This document shows positions 1 to 11,290 of a stretch of DNA of 64,000 nt, one piece after another; within the stretch, counting starts at the first letter, position 1; each line of letters begins with the position of its first letter. The notes under the pieces are model-generated. The model did not search any database. It was not told the DNA's origin and was given only the letters and a program-made list of their open reading frames with translations. Origin of the DNA: Gnetum montanum. Lineage: Eukaryota > Streptophyta > Gnetopsida > Gnetales > Gnetaceae. The stretch spans positions 59,256 through 123,255 of the forward strand of contig MNCI01004801.1 in assembly GCA_015680685.1 (NCBI GenBank), written 5' to 3'. Made by a program: the position numbers and the translations under genes.

Positions 1-1
1 A

Positions 2-1649
2 ACTTCATTGTCAAAAGGAAAGGAGGAGCTTCCTTATCATATGAAGTCTTCAATTTCTCATCATTACTAGACACATAACTTAACTCTGATTCTCTAGCTC
101 TCCTTTTACCTTTAATGAATTCTAAAGCCTTTCTTTGCTGATCTCCTATTTGAAGCAACTGATAGAGGCTAATATTGGCTTTGACATGTTTAAGGTCTTC
201 TATCAAATCATATTCTCCATCACCAATGAAGCTTGATCTCTTTATCCATTTATTAAAAGACTGATTTGGAGTGCTTTGCTCCACTTGATTGTCTTTACCT
301 TTATTCTTATCCTTTCTACTTGGCTCAAAAGCTTTTCTCTTAGTAGATGGATCAGTAATAACATTTGGGGGTCTAGAAGTAGTTAGTCTTTCCTTAGATC
401 GAAGACTATATCCATTTTCCTCATTGTTATTACATTCTTCATCTGAAGACATATCTTCTTCAGAACTTGATAGAGAAGAAGTATCACTAGATCCATTGCT
501 AGAAGATTTACTTGCATAATGAACACTAGATAACTCATTATCAGATTCAATATCAAGAAAGTTGGACATAATAAGATCACTTTCATCCTCATCTTCTACT
601 AACTTAGTGTCTTGATTTTTATGCTTTCTATTTTTCCTTTCTTCCTTGATATTAACTCTTTTCAATGTTTTTTCAAGCTTCACAATTTTGTTAGACATAT
701 CTCTCATTAATTATCTTTTTTCAGATCCTACTCTTTCATGTTCTTGCTCTATTTTAACATGAGATGGACCCGGTAAAGCTTTAAATTGAGCAAAATCTTG
801 CATAGGAATCATAACTCTTTCTTCTCCTTTTGGAATCGCAATATTTTCTTCAAGATTCAAGTTCAACTATTTTTCTAACTGTATAGCTTCACTGAAGTAG
901 TCATTTAAAGTAGTTAAGTTCGGAGTTCTCCTTAACCAAATTGAAATGTTGGGGTTGACAACCTTAAGGTAAGTTTCCTTAAGCATTTCTTCTGATGGCC
1001 TATATTGCCTTTGAAAGAGTCCACAAATTTGTTGAAACTTAATGTTGAAATCTCTAATTGACTTTTTAAATCCTTGCTTAGCTTGTATCAATCCACAGTA
1101 TAGTTGTTGTTGATCTAATTGATTACCAAACTGGGATAAGAAAAGATTCTTCATGTCATCCCAACTTGTAATACTATTACTTGGTAAGTTCGAATACCAA
1201 ATCTGAGCCATATCCTTTAGATTTGATACAAACAACCTACAAGCTTGATCTTCATGTTAAACATTTACATAAGCTAAAGCTAATTCAAACATGTGAATAT
1301 ATTCTTTAGCTAAATAAGCTTTTCCAGGAATAAAAGGCTCAGGCAAATATTTGTAAACTACCTTAGGAATATCATTGTAATTTTGAAATCCTAATGGTGT
1401 AACTCCTTGCCAAGGATTTGCCATCCTATTCCTTTGAAATGTTGAACTTTTAGACTTTCTAGATCTTCTCTTATGAATTGACAAACCAGAGATAATGGGT
1501 GATCTTCTTGATCTTCTAGTTTTCACTCCACTACTTGTTCCCAATTGAAAAACTTTCGGTGGTTCTTCTTCTGATGAAGAATCAGTCTTAGAATCTAGAA
1601 TATCCTTTGAAACTTTGAAACTTTCCAAACTATTAATCTTCTTGGTCAT
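2..1649 (-). pseudogene. Element G Gag (Gag-protease N part), 3' end cut by window edge
   Basis: One minus-strand frame runs from the ATG at 1649 to the window edge and is broken by three stops (TAA at 1259-1257, TAG at 869-867, TAA at 713-711). No frameshift is needed. The N part is Ser/Arg-rich (RRSRRSP type). The piece after the first stop carries a retrotransposon Gag core, with W-Y-x-x-L-P followed by F-x-x-Q-F. A Ser/Glu/Asp-rich linker follows. Near 215-160 is YDLIEDLKHVKANISLYQLL, the segment that precedes protease in gypsy Gag-Pol and matches the same segment in B and C here. Gag would form the particle that packages element RNA. No zinc knuckle was seen. The protein is inactive as written. 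Assignment to gypsy is firm, but the sub-lineage is open and looks different from A-E. Confidence 0.75.
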
Positions 1650-1741
1650 GAACTAAAAATAGTATCTAATTCTTAAGGCTTACAAATAATTCTTAATGTA
1701 CTAAAAGTATAAGGCTTATGAACCTAAAGGCTTAATTTTCA

Positions 1742-1759
1742 GCCCTCCTTCTAGCGCCA
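1742..1759 (-). promoter_or_regulatory. Element G candidate primer binding site
   Basis: The minus strand reads TGGCGCTAGAAGGAGGGC eight bases inside the LTR end. It begins with TGG, as expected for pairing with a tRNA 3' CCA end. The same position in B (21015-21032) and C (42104-42121) holds close variants. I could not name the tRNA. Confidence 0.5.
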
Positions 1760-1766
1760 AAAGAAC

Positions 1767-3486
1767 TGTTGGCGACCGTTTGGGACGCGACCGCCAACGA
1801 GTGTCCTCGAACAGGATTTAGGTGCCTGCTGGTCTCTGGCAACACCAAGGCCCAGATACCTCCAAATAAACTCAGTAGTTAATGTGAGTATGTGTGTGTG
1901 CTGTTGCGGCGTGTGGTTGTGTAAAATGTAACAATTGCGTTGTGTGTGAACTACAAATGACTTACTTTAAAGAGATTCAGCCAACTTTGCCAAGTACTGT
2001 GAGTTCTTGAAAATTTCCTATTTTGTTCAACTGCCTAGTCTACGCGGTCCTTATAATACCTACTTGTAACAAATAAAATTTTGCAAAAACATTTGAGCAC
2101 AACTCCGCAATCTACTCCTAATTTTCCCCAGAGAAAGAGATAGTTCCACAAGAAAACTAGAAATAGAGCAAGATTCGATGGAAATAAGCAGAAAAGAAAA
2201 GAAAGCAGATTTGTGTAGACCTCAAATATTTAAACAAGGTAAAATGACACGAGTAAACACTTCGCAATAAAGCTATCCCAAATTCAATATCTACGAATTG
2301 TTCAAACTTCCAAGGCTCAAACAAGCAATATCTTCAAGACAATCCTATTATGCTACCAAAAATTGCTGCGTAAACTACCACGTACGAGACTCCATTTTGA
2401 CTAGATAATAGATGTCAACGATTGCATTCAAACAGAACCTTTAAAAGACTTGACAATTTCTGATTGAAATACCACGGGAATTCACTTTAAAGATAAAAAG
2501 AAGCTATTCTGGTCCCATCAAAATACCAAAGATTTTCTGAACCCTCTCGACTACTGAATTGTTCAACGGCGTGACTACAAACAGAGGCTCTCTTACAACA
2601 ATCCCAATAGCAGTTCCCACACGTTGCACAATAATGAAATTTACTACTAAAATGCTCTTAAGGCTTTTAAACACAAGCGCTTCTATGGCAAAATTTTAAT
2701 AGAAATTTCTATCGGGCAACAAGAACAATAAGAGCAATCTAAAAATCCCAAAATTACTTGCCAAGGATGATACTATCTAAACCACTAGCTAAACAATTTA
2801 AACAAAACAAAAAATGAAATGCATAACTCACAGGACCATGACAAAGAGGCTGAAATCTTTACTCTAGCAAGCCATCTTGCAAGCAATCGTTCACAATTTC
2901 TTTACAAAGCTCTTCTCAAGACCTCAAGTATGTCTCCGAGTGAGAGCCCAAGTGTGATCCCAATGTCTTCTCAAAAGTGTGATTTATGATCCACCCAAAA
3001 GTCCCAATGTGATGATGATATGATTCTTCCTCCTTGACCCCTAAAGCCTTTTTATAGGGTTCAAAGGTAGGTAGGGAAGTTACATATTCAAAAATATCTC
3101 ACCTAACTTCTCTCCCAAGTAACTTGGCCAACCAATTAGGAGATTACTTGCCCAACAAGTTAGGAGGTTACTTGCCCAACAAGTTAGGTAAGTTACAACA
3201 ATTTTGGGTGGTTGCAACCACAAAAGAGATAAAAATGCTGCATCTAACACGTGTCTTCATGATAATCCAAATTAAAATTAATTATAAATATTATAGTTGT
3301 AACTATCATAGGAAGTTACAACTTCCATAGGAATAAAAGGGATAATAGCCAAATGTCCCTGACTTTACATGAATATTCTAAAAGTTTCCTTTCTTAGTGA
3401 ATAATAAGATAGCAAGAAAAATCGACACTTAAGTAGGTAACCATCCATCATTTGCAACAACACCCAAAAGACAAATGTTCCTAACA
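1767..3486 (-). repeat. Element G 5' LTR
   Basis: The LTR is on the minus strand, starting TGTTAGGAAC at 3486 and ending CCAACA at 1767, so it has TG...CA ends and is about 1.72 kb. It directly precedes the primer site and gag on the same strand. A TATA box (TATAAAAA) lies at 3056-3049, about 430 bases from the outer end. The mate LTR is outside the window. The sequence is not recognisably related to the LTRs of A-E. Confidence 0.7.
3049..3056 (-). promoter_or_regulatory. Element G LTR TATA box
   Basis: TATAAAAA on the minus strand within the LTR, placed so that transcription would run toward gag at 1649. Confidence 0.5.
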
Positions 3487-4875
3487 AACAAAAATTCCAA
3501 TATTTCGGTGCCGAATCCATGCGCAGTTAAACCAATGCAGTAGTACCAGGATCGGAAGCCAAAAATTCATGCCAATTCGACAACAATTTTCCTGTGGAAT
3601 TTTGGAAAATGCCCTGCAAGTATCTCGCCATTTTATTTCTTTTGATTTTGCCTCTGCTTTGGTTTCTCCTCATGCTAACACCTGCAACTGCGATCGAGTT
3701 TGAGTTCGAATTTGGGTTTTTGTGTTTTCATAGGCAGCCCTGCCCTCGCTGTTCTGCTGGAAATTTTGATCTTAACTAGAAACCCTAAAAACCCTAACCA
3801 CCGACTGCCTACGCTTGGTCCTGCTGCTGCTGCGCTTGCCGCTACCATCATCATCCACGTCTGCCATGGCTGTGAAGTCATGCTAGTGCTGCTGATCCTC
3901 TACCCGTGGCTGATCTTCTGTCCGCACACAGTCCTACTTGTTGCTGCCAACCCTCTTTGAGAAGATGGAATCATACCCTTTATTGTTCAGTATTTCCTCA
4001 CGCAGTTTCATCCACCCGCCGCGGCCATCTGTCCTCCGCCAATGCGTAGCGTATTTTTTTTTAAAAACCACCATGGAACCGTAGCCAGAGTAGCCCAAAT
4101 CCAGAATAGAATCTCTATTGAATTTCGCGTCTTCATTGGTGCAAGTTTTGCAACATCGTCATTGTTGTCGGCGCTCGGCTTGGTCATCGCCAGTGGTGCC
4201 ACGATGTCGGAAGCGGGGACAATAGCAGGGGCAACCGGAATAGAGGCCGAGACGTCGTCATCACTATTTTGTTGTGATTTCTTGAAGTCATCCAAGAAAT
4301 AGAGGCCGGGTAATGGTATTGGTAAGATCTGTAAAATCGTTGCATAAACAGAACATACGCAGAACCCAAGCACTGTATTCTGGTTCCTTTAAAATATTTA
4401 CAAATCAAGGTTGCTGTTGTATCAATTTCAGGATTTTTGGGAATACTGGCAGATTCGTGATACGGCATGTCTGATACCATTGCACAAATAGAGTGACTCG
4501 ACATCCCCATTTTGAATCATAATAATAATAATGTTAATAAAATCAAGAGATGGAGTATGGGAAAGCCAAATATTGAGCTCTCAGGCACTCAAGATAATAC
4601 ACCTCTGCACTTTGCTGTGCTGATTTTGGAGGCTAAATCTGTTGAGTCCAGTCCTTATGCTACAGTTGATTGATTTTGTTTGGTTTTTCGTGGAAGAAGA
4701 TGGTTGTTCACTCAAAAAAATATCTTGACATTTTAATTTACTTTCCAAGGAGGCTTCAACATCAAGATTATTTACCAGGCTTGCTTCTCCAAGAATACCC
4801 ATTACTCACAATACTAAACTGCAAATTCACAACCATGGATTGTGCTAATATTTTGAATAAAATATTCCAACTGCT
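3487..4875. other. Non-element-like stretch with gene-fragment signals
   Basis: This stretch lies between the G LTR and the truncated antisense gene of A. It shares no LTR, gag or pol sequence with its neighbours and is locally richer in GC and in CTG/GCC runs (3800-4260). It contains a telo-box-like AAACCCTAA context (3783-3800) of the kind often found in 5' UTRs of plant genes. A 61-codon frame at 3594-3779 (+) has a strongly hydrophobic start. Overlapping frames lie on both strands at 4008-4510. None is long or conserved enough to call a gene. It may be a fragment of ordinary low-copy DNA or a captured gene piece. Confidence 0.35.
4552..4668 (+). pseudogene. Possible ankyrin-repeat fragment
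   Basis: One frame reads G-T-Q-D-N-T-P-L-H-F-A-V, the consensus turn and first helix of an ankyrin repeat (G-x-T-P-L-H-x-A). A stop follows within about 25 codons, at TGA 4671-4673. I see only this single unit, and a chance match is possible. If real, it is a fragment of an ankyrin protein gene in the non-element stretch next to A. Confidence 0.25.
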
Positions 4876-6715
4876 CCATGTAATGGCCAAATGTGCCAAC
4901 ACTTACACTTCCCATAAAATTGGGAATACCAGGTTGGGTAGTTTTAAAATCAAGCCTAAGTTATCCTATTATGCCAACACGCACACTCCCAGTAGGGGAG
5001 AACTCCTACAAGGCCATTTGTGCCAACGCCAAGGCATTTGTATCACCATGAAGACCATTCCTGTCAATATAAAACCTAGCAATACATAAAAATACAGTTA
5101 ACACCTTTGTCTAGTGTAACATATATTATACAACACATTAAGATACCTTCATAGAACACCCGCCAACATAGTAAATGGTTCCAGGTGGGTTCTAAAAACA
5201 AGTGCCCATGTGGCAGGCAACGTATAATGTGTTATATAAGTGATAGAATTTGTACTTAGGCATGTCCCAGATCCAACTTAAGTGCCTCAAGCCTCTTGGG
5301 CCCTAGTTAAAACCTTCTATACCTTCGCCTCCAATTGTCTCATTAGTCATAAACCTTAGAATACCCTGGTTTTCCCCAGGCAATACTGTTTCTGTAATTG
5401 CAGCTACTATCTCAGCTGATAAGTGTGATCACATGATCATACTAAAATGGTGGAGGAGGAACTGTAAGAAGTCCCATGCACCTTCCCAGAACCAGATCGC
5501 TTGGTACCCTACATGTGCATGGGGAGGAGGGACATTGGCCACCAATTCACTGAGGCAGCACAACACTCCTACAAGTTCAACGATAATCAAGATAGGTTTA
5601 AACATGACCCTGCATGACAAAGCATTAAACATTAGCATTTTTTTCAAGTGAGTCTTACATGTAGCGTAGCATAACCATCTGTTTACATGTAGTGTAGCAT
5701 GATCTTTTAACTGTGAATTCTTCTTTTAGCATGAACCAATGAGTTCCCAATGAACGAAGGTAAATATTTCATGCAACTTACTAAAAAGAGTTAGGAGTAG
5801 CGTAGCATAATGGTCAAGTCCAACGTAACGTAACAATAGTGGGTGCACACCACGATGCGACAGTTTCAGGTTACACGAGATAGCACAAAATACATACCTA
5901 ACACAACACAACGTAATAGCCAACACGTTCGCATAAGGGTGATAGCTGCATCTCGCGTAGTGTAGCAAGATGAATATACCACATGCAACGTAATGAATAA
6001 TAAGTAGAGTATTATAGCCGGTGTTGTGTTATGGAAGATTTGGCAGTATAACAAATTTAATGATGTAGTAGCACTACAAGTTTGACAGCATAGCAATATG
6101 ATAGATTGCCAACATAATGGCCTAAGGGCCTCACAACATAAGCAAAGTAGCATAACAACAACAAACTTACAATCTAACTATGCAGACAAGAGAGAATCCA
6201 TAGTGTCCCCACTATCCCAACCCTACCGTGCCGCATGAAATCGCTTGCGCTACACCATGTTAAACATGCATCGCATTGCCATAAAAAATTTTGCAAAAAA
6301 ATAAACCCCTCTAAGGGTAGTACGCTACACGAAGCATGTGCTACGCTACCCAAAACCACCTAAACCCTCATGACAAAGTAGGTGCCATTCTTAACAATGG
6401 TAGCTAGGGTGATACTGCATGCAACCGTAGCATAGCATCTGTACAACCACTGTGGCCAACTAGCAACAACAATGGTGTAGTAGCCAAAAATACATCCATA
6501 ATAGTAGCAATAAATGCAAGCTACACTACAATAATGATAACAGCAATCTAATCCGATTCATCACCTAAAGAAAATAAGGATAATGTAGTGACTTACTGAG
6601 CTGATGGAGTCTCTTGTCGTACCTCGACACATGCCTTGGATAGACATCCTAGAGTGTCCTTCATCTCATCTACCTTGGCAAGTCCTGAATGCTTGTGTTC
6701 ACCTTTGGATGCCAT
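4876..6715 (-). pseudogene. Antisense intron-containing gene of element A, 3'-truncated
   Basis: Exon 1 is 6715-6597 (119 nt, ATG, donor GTAAGT). Exon 2 is 5609-5160 (450 nt, acceptor TTTGTCATGCAG, donor GTGTTC). Exon 3 starts at 5075 (acceptor TTGCTAG) and loses homology near 4876. Exon 1 and 2 lengths and phases equal those of the C copy, and joining them keeps the frame across CA|G. The N terminus is basic and Lys-rich. Exon 2 holds a predicted FCP1/NIF-like region: a beta-strand with GVLCC, then W-D-F-L-Q-F-L-L-x-x-F-S-x-I, and later N-T-L-Y-V-A with NPPGTIYY. Intron 1 (about 1 kb) is full of GTAGCGTAGCATA-type motifs also found in LTRs. A TATA box sits 147 bases upstream. The function is unknown. 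Confidence 0.6.
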
Positions 6716-6854
6716 TGTCTCGCTTATGAATTGTCTCTATCAACTGTTATGCTACACCTATTCACATTCTCTCTCTGTGCGACCATGCTACACTTTGAGT
6801 ATGGGCTCTGTGCTCTGACAATGAAAATGACAAGTTTACTAGGGGGTAAACTCC

Positions 6855-6862
6855 TATTTATA
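6855..6862 (-). promoter_or_regulatory. TATA box of the antisense gene in A
   Basis: TATAAATA followed by GG on the minus strand, 147 bases upstream of the antisense ATG at 6715. A comparable TATAAG lies 156 bases upstream of the ATG in C. This suggests the antisense gene has its own Pol II promoter. Confidence 0.5.
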
Positions 6863-6989
6863 GCTGACATGGTGAAAAACTTACCATTTTCGTATCCTGA
6901 GTAATGTGGGATGCCCCTGCAACATAGCACTACTATAGTGAAATCCTATTGTAGCATAACATTCGTTGGTAGCATAGCAAGTGGGCCCA

Positions 6990-7340
6990 CCAAATTTTTC
7001 ACCATAAATCGTCCGCTAAGACCTTAAACTAGCAATTCTGATTTACATGGGATGCTAACCTATAATGTAGCCAAATGATGGTCTGCCATGACCTTAAACT
7101 AGCAATTTTAGCATTCATTTCATATCTTAGACAAATTTTTGCATCATTAGGGTTTGCTACGACCTTAAACTAGCAATTTTAGCATTCATTTCATATCTTA
7201 GACAAATTTTTGCATCATTAGGGTTTGCTACGAACTTAAACTAGCAAAGGTAACACCCCTTACATTTTCAAACCTGTTAACGGTCTGCTAAGACCTTAAA
7301 CTAGCAATTCTGATGTACAGGTCGTACATGATTATGGTCC
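6990..7340 (+). repeat. Element A pre-pol array of TTAAACTAGCA units
   Basis: Five or more units of the form TGCTAnGACCTTAAACTAGCA are spread over 350 bases. Two are an exact 71-bp tandem duplication (7091-7161 and 7162-7232). Each unit begins TGCTA and ends TAGCA, so it can fold on itself. The array sits between the antisense promoter and the start of pol. Confidence 0.7.
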
Positions 7341-7474
7341 ACTAAGACCTTAAGCTAGCAACTTGCAAACTTTACATAGTAATTGACAATTATCTCATGT
7401 TGTATTGCTACTTTACAAACATTCATTACATGTTGTTGCTACAAAGCGGTATCACTTGACTTGATTTTTTTATT

Positions 7475-10400
7475 GTGGTAGGTTTAATAAAAATAGCCAT
7501 GCACGTTGATCTACATTCGCTTTTAACCTTGAAAAGTCCTCATGGCAAGTTTACAAGACACCTAAACTTAGAATCAATAGATGGGAAATCATCTACTGAC
7601 AACACTGTAGCATCCTTGAAAACATCCCTAGATTGGCCTGAACATCTGGTCCAAGGCTTAGACTTAGAGGTCGAGGATGTGATCGAGGACCCTCTCATCA
7701 AAACACCTGTAACTACATCCAGGGGAAAATAAAGACATTAAAACTTAGCTCCTTCCTAGATCCACAAATGCAAAAAGACATATCTAGGGTCCTCCAAGAC
7801 AATGTTAAAGTGTTTGCATGGTCCTATGATGACATGCCAGGCCTATACCTGCAGCTCATACAACATAACATTTTCTTAGACCAGCGTATCAAGGCAGTCA
7901 AGAAAAAGGCTCAAAAAGTCAAATCGAAAATTGCACTAGCTGTATGTGATGAAATCACCAAAATGTATCAAGCTGGTTTCATTCGCATGGTTGATTACTC
8001 AGAGTGGGTGTCAAACATCGTTGTAGTCTCTAAGAAAGTGGGAGGTATATGAATTTGTATAAAATTTTGAGATCTAAACAAAGCAACAATTAAAGATGAC
8101 TTCCCATTATCAAGTATTGATCAACTTATTGACACTAAAATTGGTCATGCTTTACTGTCCTTTATGGATGGGTTCTTAGGTTATAATCAAATCTGCATCA
8201 ACCCAGAGCATCAATTAACAACTACTTTCATGATCCCTTAAGGAACCTTTTGCTACATCATGATGCCTTTTGGACTCAAAAATGCTGGAGCAACCTATCA
8301 ACAAGCCATGATGTACATTTTTAGTGACTACCTCTTGGAAAGACTAAACGATTACATGGATGAAATAACAGTCAAGTCTAAGGGAGCTATTGATTAGCCC
8401 ACTGATCTAGATATAGTCCTCAAACGTTGTCATAGGCATGACTTGCATCTCAACCCAAGGAAATATTTTTTCGAAGTTAAAATCGAATGCATGCTAGGGT
8501 TTGTAGTATCGGAAGCTAGGATATGAGTGGACCTTGACAAAGTTAGAGCCATCATTAGCCTAGCACCACCTACAAATCTTAAAGAATTGCATAGGTTGCA
8601 AGGTAGAGTACAGTTTATCAGAAAGTTTATTGCAAGGTTGACTGACAAGTTACACCCCATGCAACAGTTGCTAAAGAAGGGGATCAACTTTGAATGGACA
8701 AAACAATGTCAACAAGCCTTTGATAGCCTAAAGAAAGAGCTTTTGCACCTCCCAACTGTTTACCTAGCATAAAGGGATAAGCCTTTCTACATCTACCTTG
8801 CCACCTTAGACACATCTATTGTAGCATTATTATGTCAGAAGAAAGATGATGGTTTTGAAATCCCAGTTTATTACTTGAGCCATCCACTAATAGCTTATGA
8901 GGAAAAGTACAATGAAGTAGAAAGAAATTATCTCACCCTCGTGTTTGCACTAAAAAATGGATACATTACCTATTTTGTAGCAAGGTTAACATCATATGCA
9001 AGAGCAACATACTTCAGGCTATCACAAATAATTTATTTGAGAGTAGTAGGATAGCCCGATGGAAAGCTATAACAGCGGAGTTTGATTTACACTATGTTGC
9101 CCAATCATCGACAAAGGAACAAGCAATAGATACACAACTCACAACTTCGCCCGTTCGTGATCAACCAACGATAGAGGTGGAGTTCCTTGATGAACATGTT
9201 AACAACATTAATCCTGTGCCATTACACTTCAAAGCTACTTTGCATTTCGATGGTGCCTCATCCACACGAGGTGGTAGTGCTACTACCATCATTACATTCC
9301 CCTCTGGGGATATTCAACCTTTCTCTTACCATTTTATGTTCCTTTGTACGAACAATGTAGCTAAGTACGAAGGACTTCTCAGGGACCTCTTAGTAGCATA
9401 GGAAATAAAGATCCAACATTTGGTAGTCCAAGGTGATTCTCAACTAGTTGTCAACCTAATTACCGAAGTTTATGCCTATAAAGCTTCACACTTATAGCCT
9501 TATTATGGCTTGGCCAAAAGTTTGCCGAAACGGTTTACGACGATAGACATCTAACATGTGCCTCATAACGAGAACACTATAGCAGATGCCTTAGCCACAT
9601 TAGCATTGAATGTTCCACCACACCTATTTGCAACTCTGCCTACTTCAATAATAGAATGCACTGATCCTATCATCCAAGTGACACACTTTGCAACTGTTAA
9701 TACTACTGATACCCAAGAGTGGTATGCTAACGTTAAAGCATATCTTCAACACAACGAACCCCCACATGGCTTAACATCTACCCAAAAGGATGCAATCTGA
9801 AAGTGATCCTGGCAGTATGTCCTTATAGGAGATAACAGTTTATGCAAATGCTCCTTTGATAGGATATTGCTAACTTATGTTGGTGGGGACGAAGTGAAAA
9901 AAATGTTAATGAAATCCATGAGGGATTATGTGGAGGACACATAGCCCCTAGGGCTATGGCAACAAAAATCAAATGCCTAGGGTACTACTGGCCTTGCATC
10001 AAATGAGATTTCCTTGCCAAAGTTAGGACATGTGATACATGCCAATGCCATGAAAATCTTATACATGTATCACCTACTGAGTTGCACCCTACATAGATTA
10101 CATGACCATTCAAATGCTAGGGACTAGATATCATAGGACCAATCACACCTAAGTCTTCCCTAGGATATAGCTTCATCATCACTGCCACTGAGTACTTTAC
10201 AAAGTGGATGGAAGTTATTCCCGTAAGGAAGTAACAAGGTTTGGTCTTCCCATGACTATTGTGATAGACAACGAACCATAGTTTAGTAGCATGAAAACCA
10301 AAACCTTTTGTGACAACCTTGGCATCAAACACTCATTTTCATCACCATACTACCCATAGGAAAACAGTCAGCCAGAAGCAACAAACAAGGCCATCATAAA

Positions 10401-10917
10401 CTTTCTCAAAAGGATGCTTAGTAGTAGCAAGAGGCGATGGCATGAGAAAATCCTCTACGTGTTGTGGGCTTACCACACAATGTGTAGAACAACTACTAGT
10501 AAAAATCCTTACAGGCTTGTTTACGGATCTGAAGTGATGTTACCTCTTGAATTGTAGGTACCATCACTTTGGATGATCCTTTCGAACATCATGAATGAAG
10601 CTCAAAATAATGAGTCAAGAATCATTAACCTTGACTCCGTAGAGGAGGAGCATGCCTAAATACTTGGTCGTATTGAATGGTACTAGGACAAGTAGTGACA
10701 AAAGCATCATTCCAATCTACATCAACAGTAGATCAAAAAAGGGGACCTAGTCCTCAAAGCTGTTCATGAACATATAAAAAAATTATCAGCAAACTAGGAA
10801 GGTCCATTCATAGTCACGAAACCCTATGAGAATGGGGCCTTCAAACTGGCCGATATGGATGGCAAAGAGTTTGCAAATCCTGTGAACCACTGATACCTCA
10901 AGCCATACTACGTCTGA
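7475..10917 (+). pseudogene. Element A pol: RT, RNase H, second RNase H, integrase
   Basis: Homology to pol of B and C is continuous across the whole interval. A 1-base frameshift lies near 7725. Many stops follow (for example GGI*ICIKF at about 8050). The RT core covers about 7990-8400. Its catalytic box reads Y-M-D-E near 8355, so the second Asp is lost. The connection and first RNase H region cover about 8770-9080, the second RNase H-like domain (FDGAS, then NVAKYEGLLRDL) about 9230-9620, and integrase about 9900-10700 (HEGLCGGH zinc-finger start). The end LKPYYV then TGA is shared with B. It would copy and integrate the element but is dead as written. Confidence 0.85.
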
Positions 10918-10929
10918 TACAAGAAAAAG

Positions 10930-11290
10930 GTAAGCACGATGGTCTACTATGACATAAAATTGGCATAGATCATCCACTATGATGTAAAATTGGCAAAGAA
11001 CATCTGCTATGACATAAAACTGGCACAGATATTCTGCTATAACTATAAACTAGCATAACACATCCTTAGGCTATGATGTAAAAATAACACCCATAATATG
11101 ATCAGCTACAACCTTAAATTGGCCCACCCACCATCCACTATGATGATAAACTAGCACAACGGCATTCTAGGACCTTAAACTAGCACAACGTTCTACTAGG
11201 ATCTTAAACTAGCACATCACGGTCTGTTGGGACATTATACTAGTACATCTGATGGTCTACCAAGATCTTAAATTGGGTTCATAGCATAGC
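10930..11290 (+). repeat. Element A post-pol array of CTGCTATGACnTAAAACTGGCA units
   Basis: About ten degenerate units of roughly 30-40 bases follow directly after the pol stop. Variants run from ...ACATAAAACTGGCA to ...CCTTAAACTAGCA. Matching arrays occur after pol in B and C and, inverted, in D. Confidence 0.75.
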
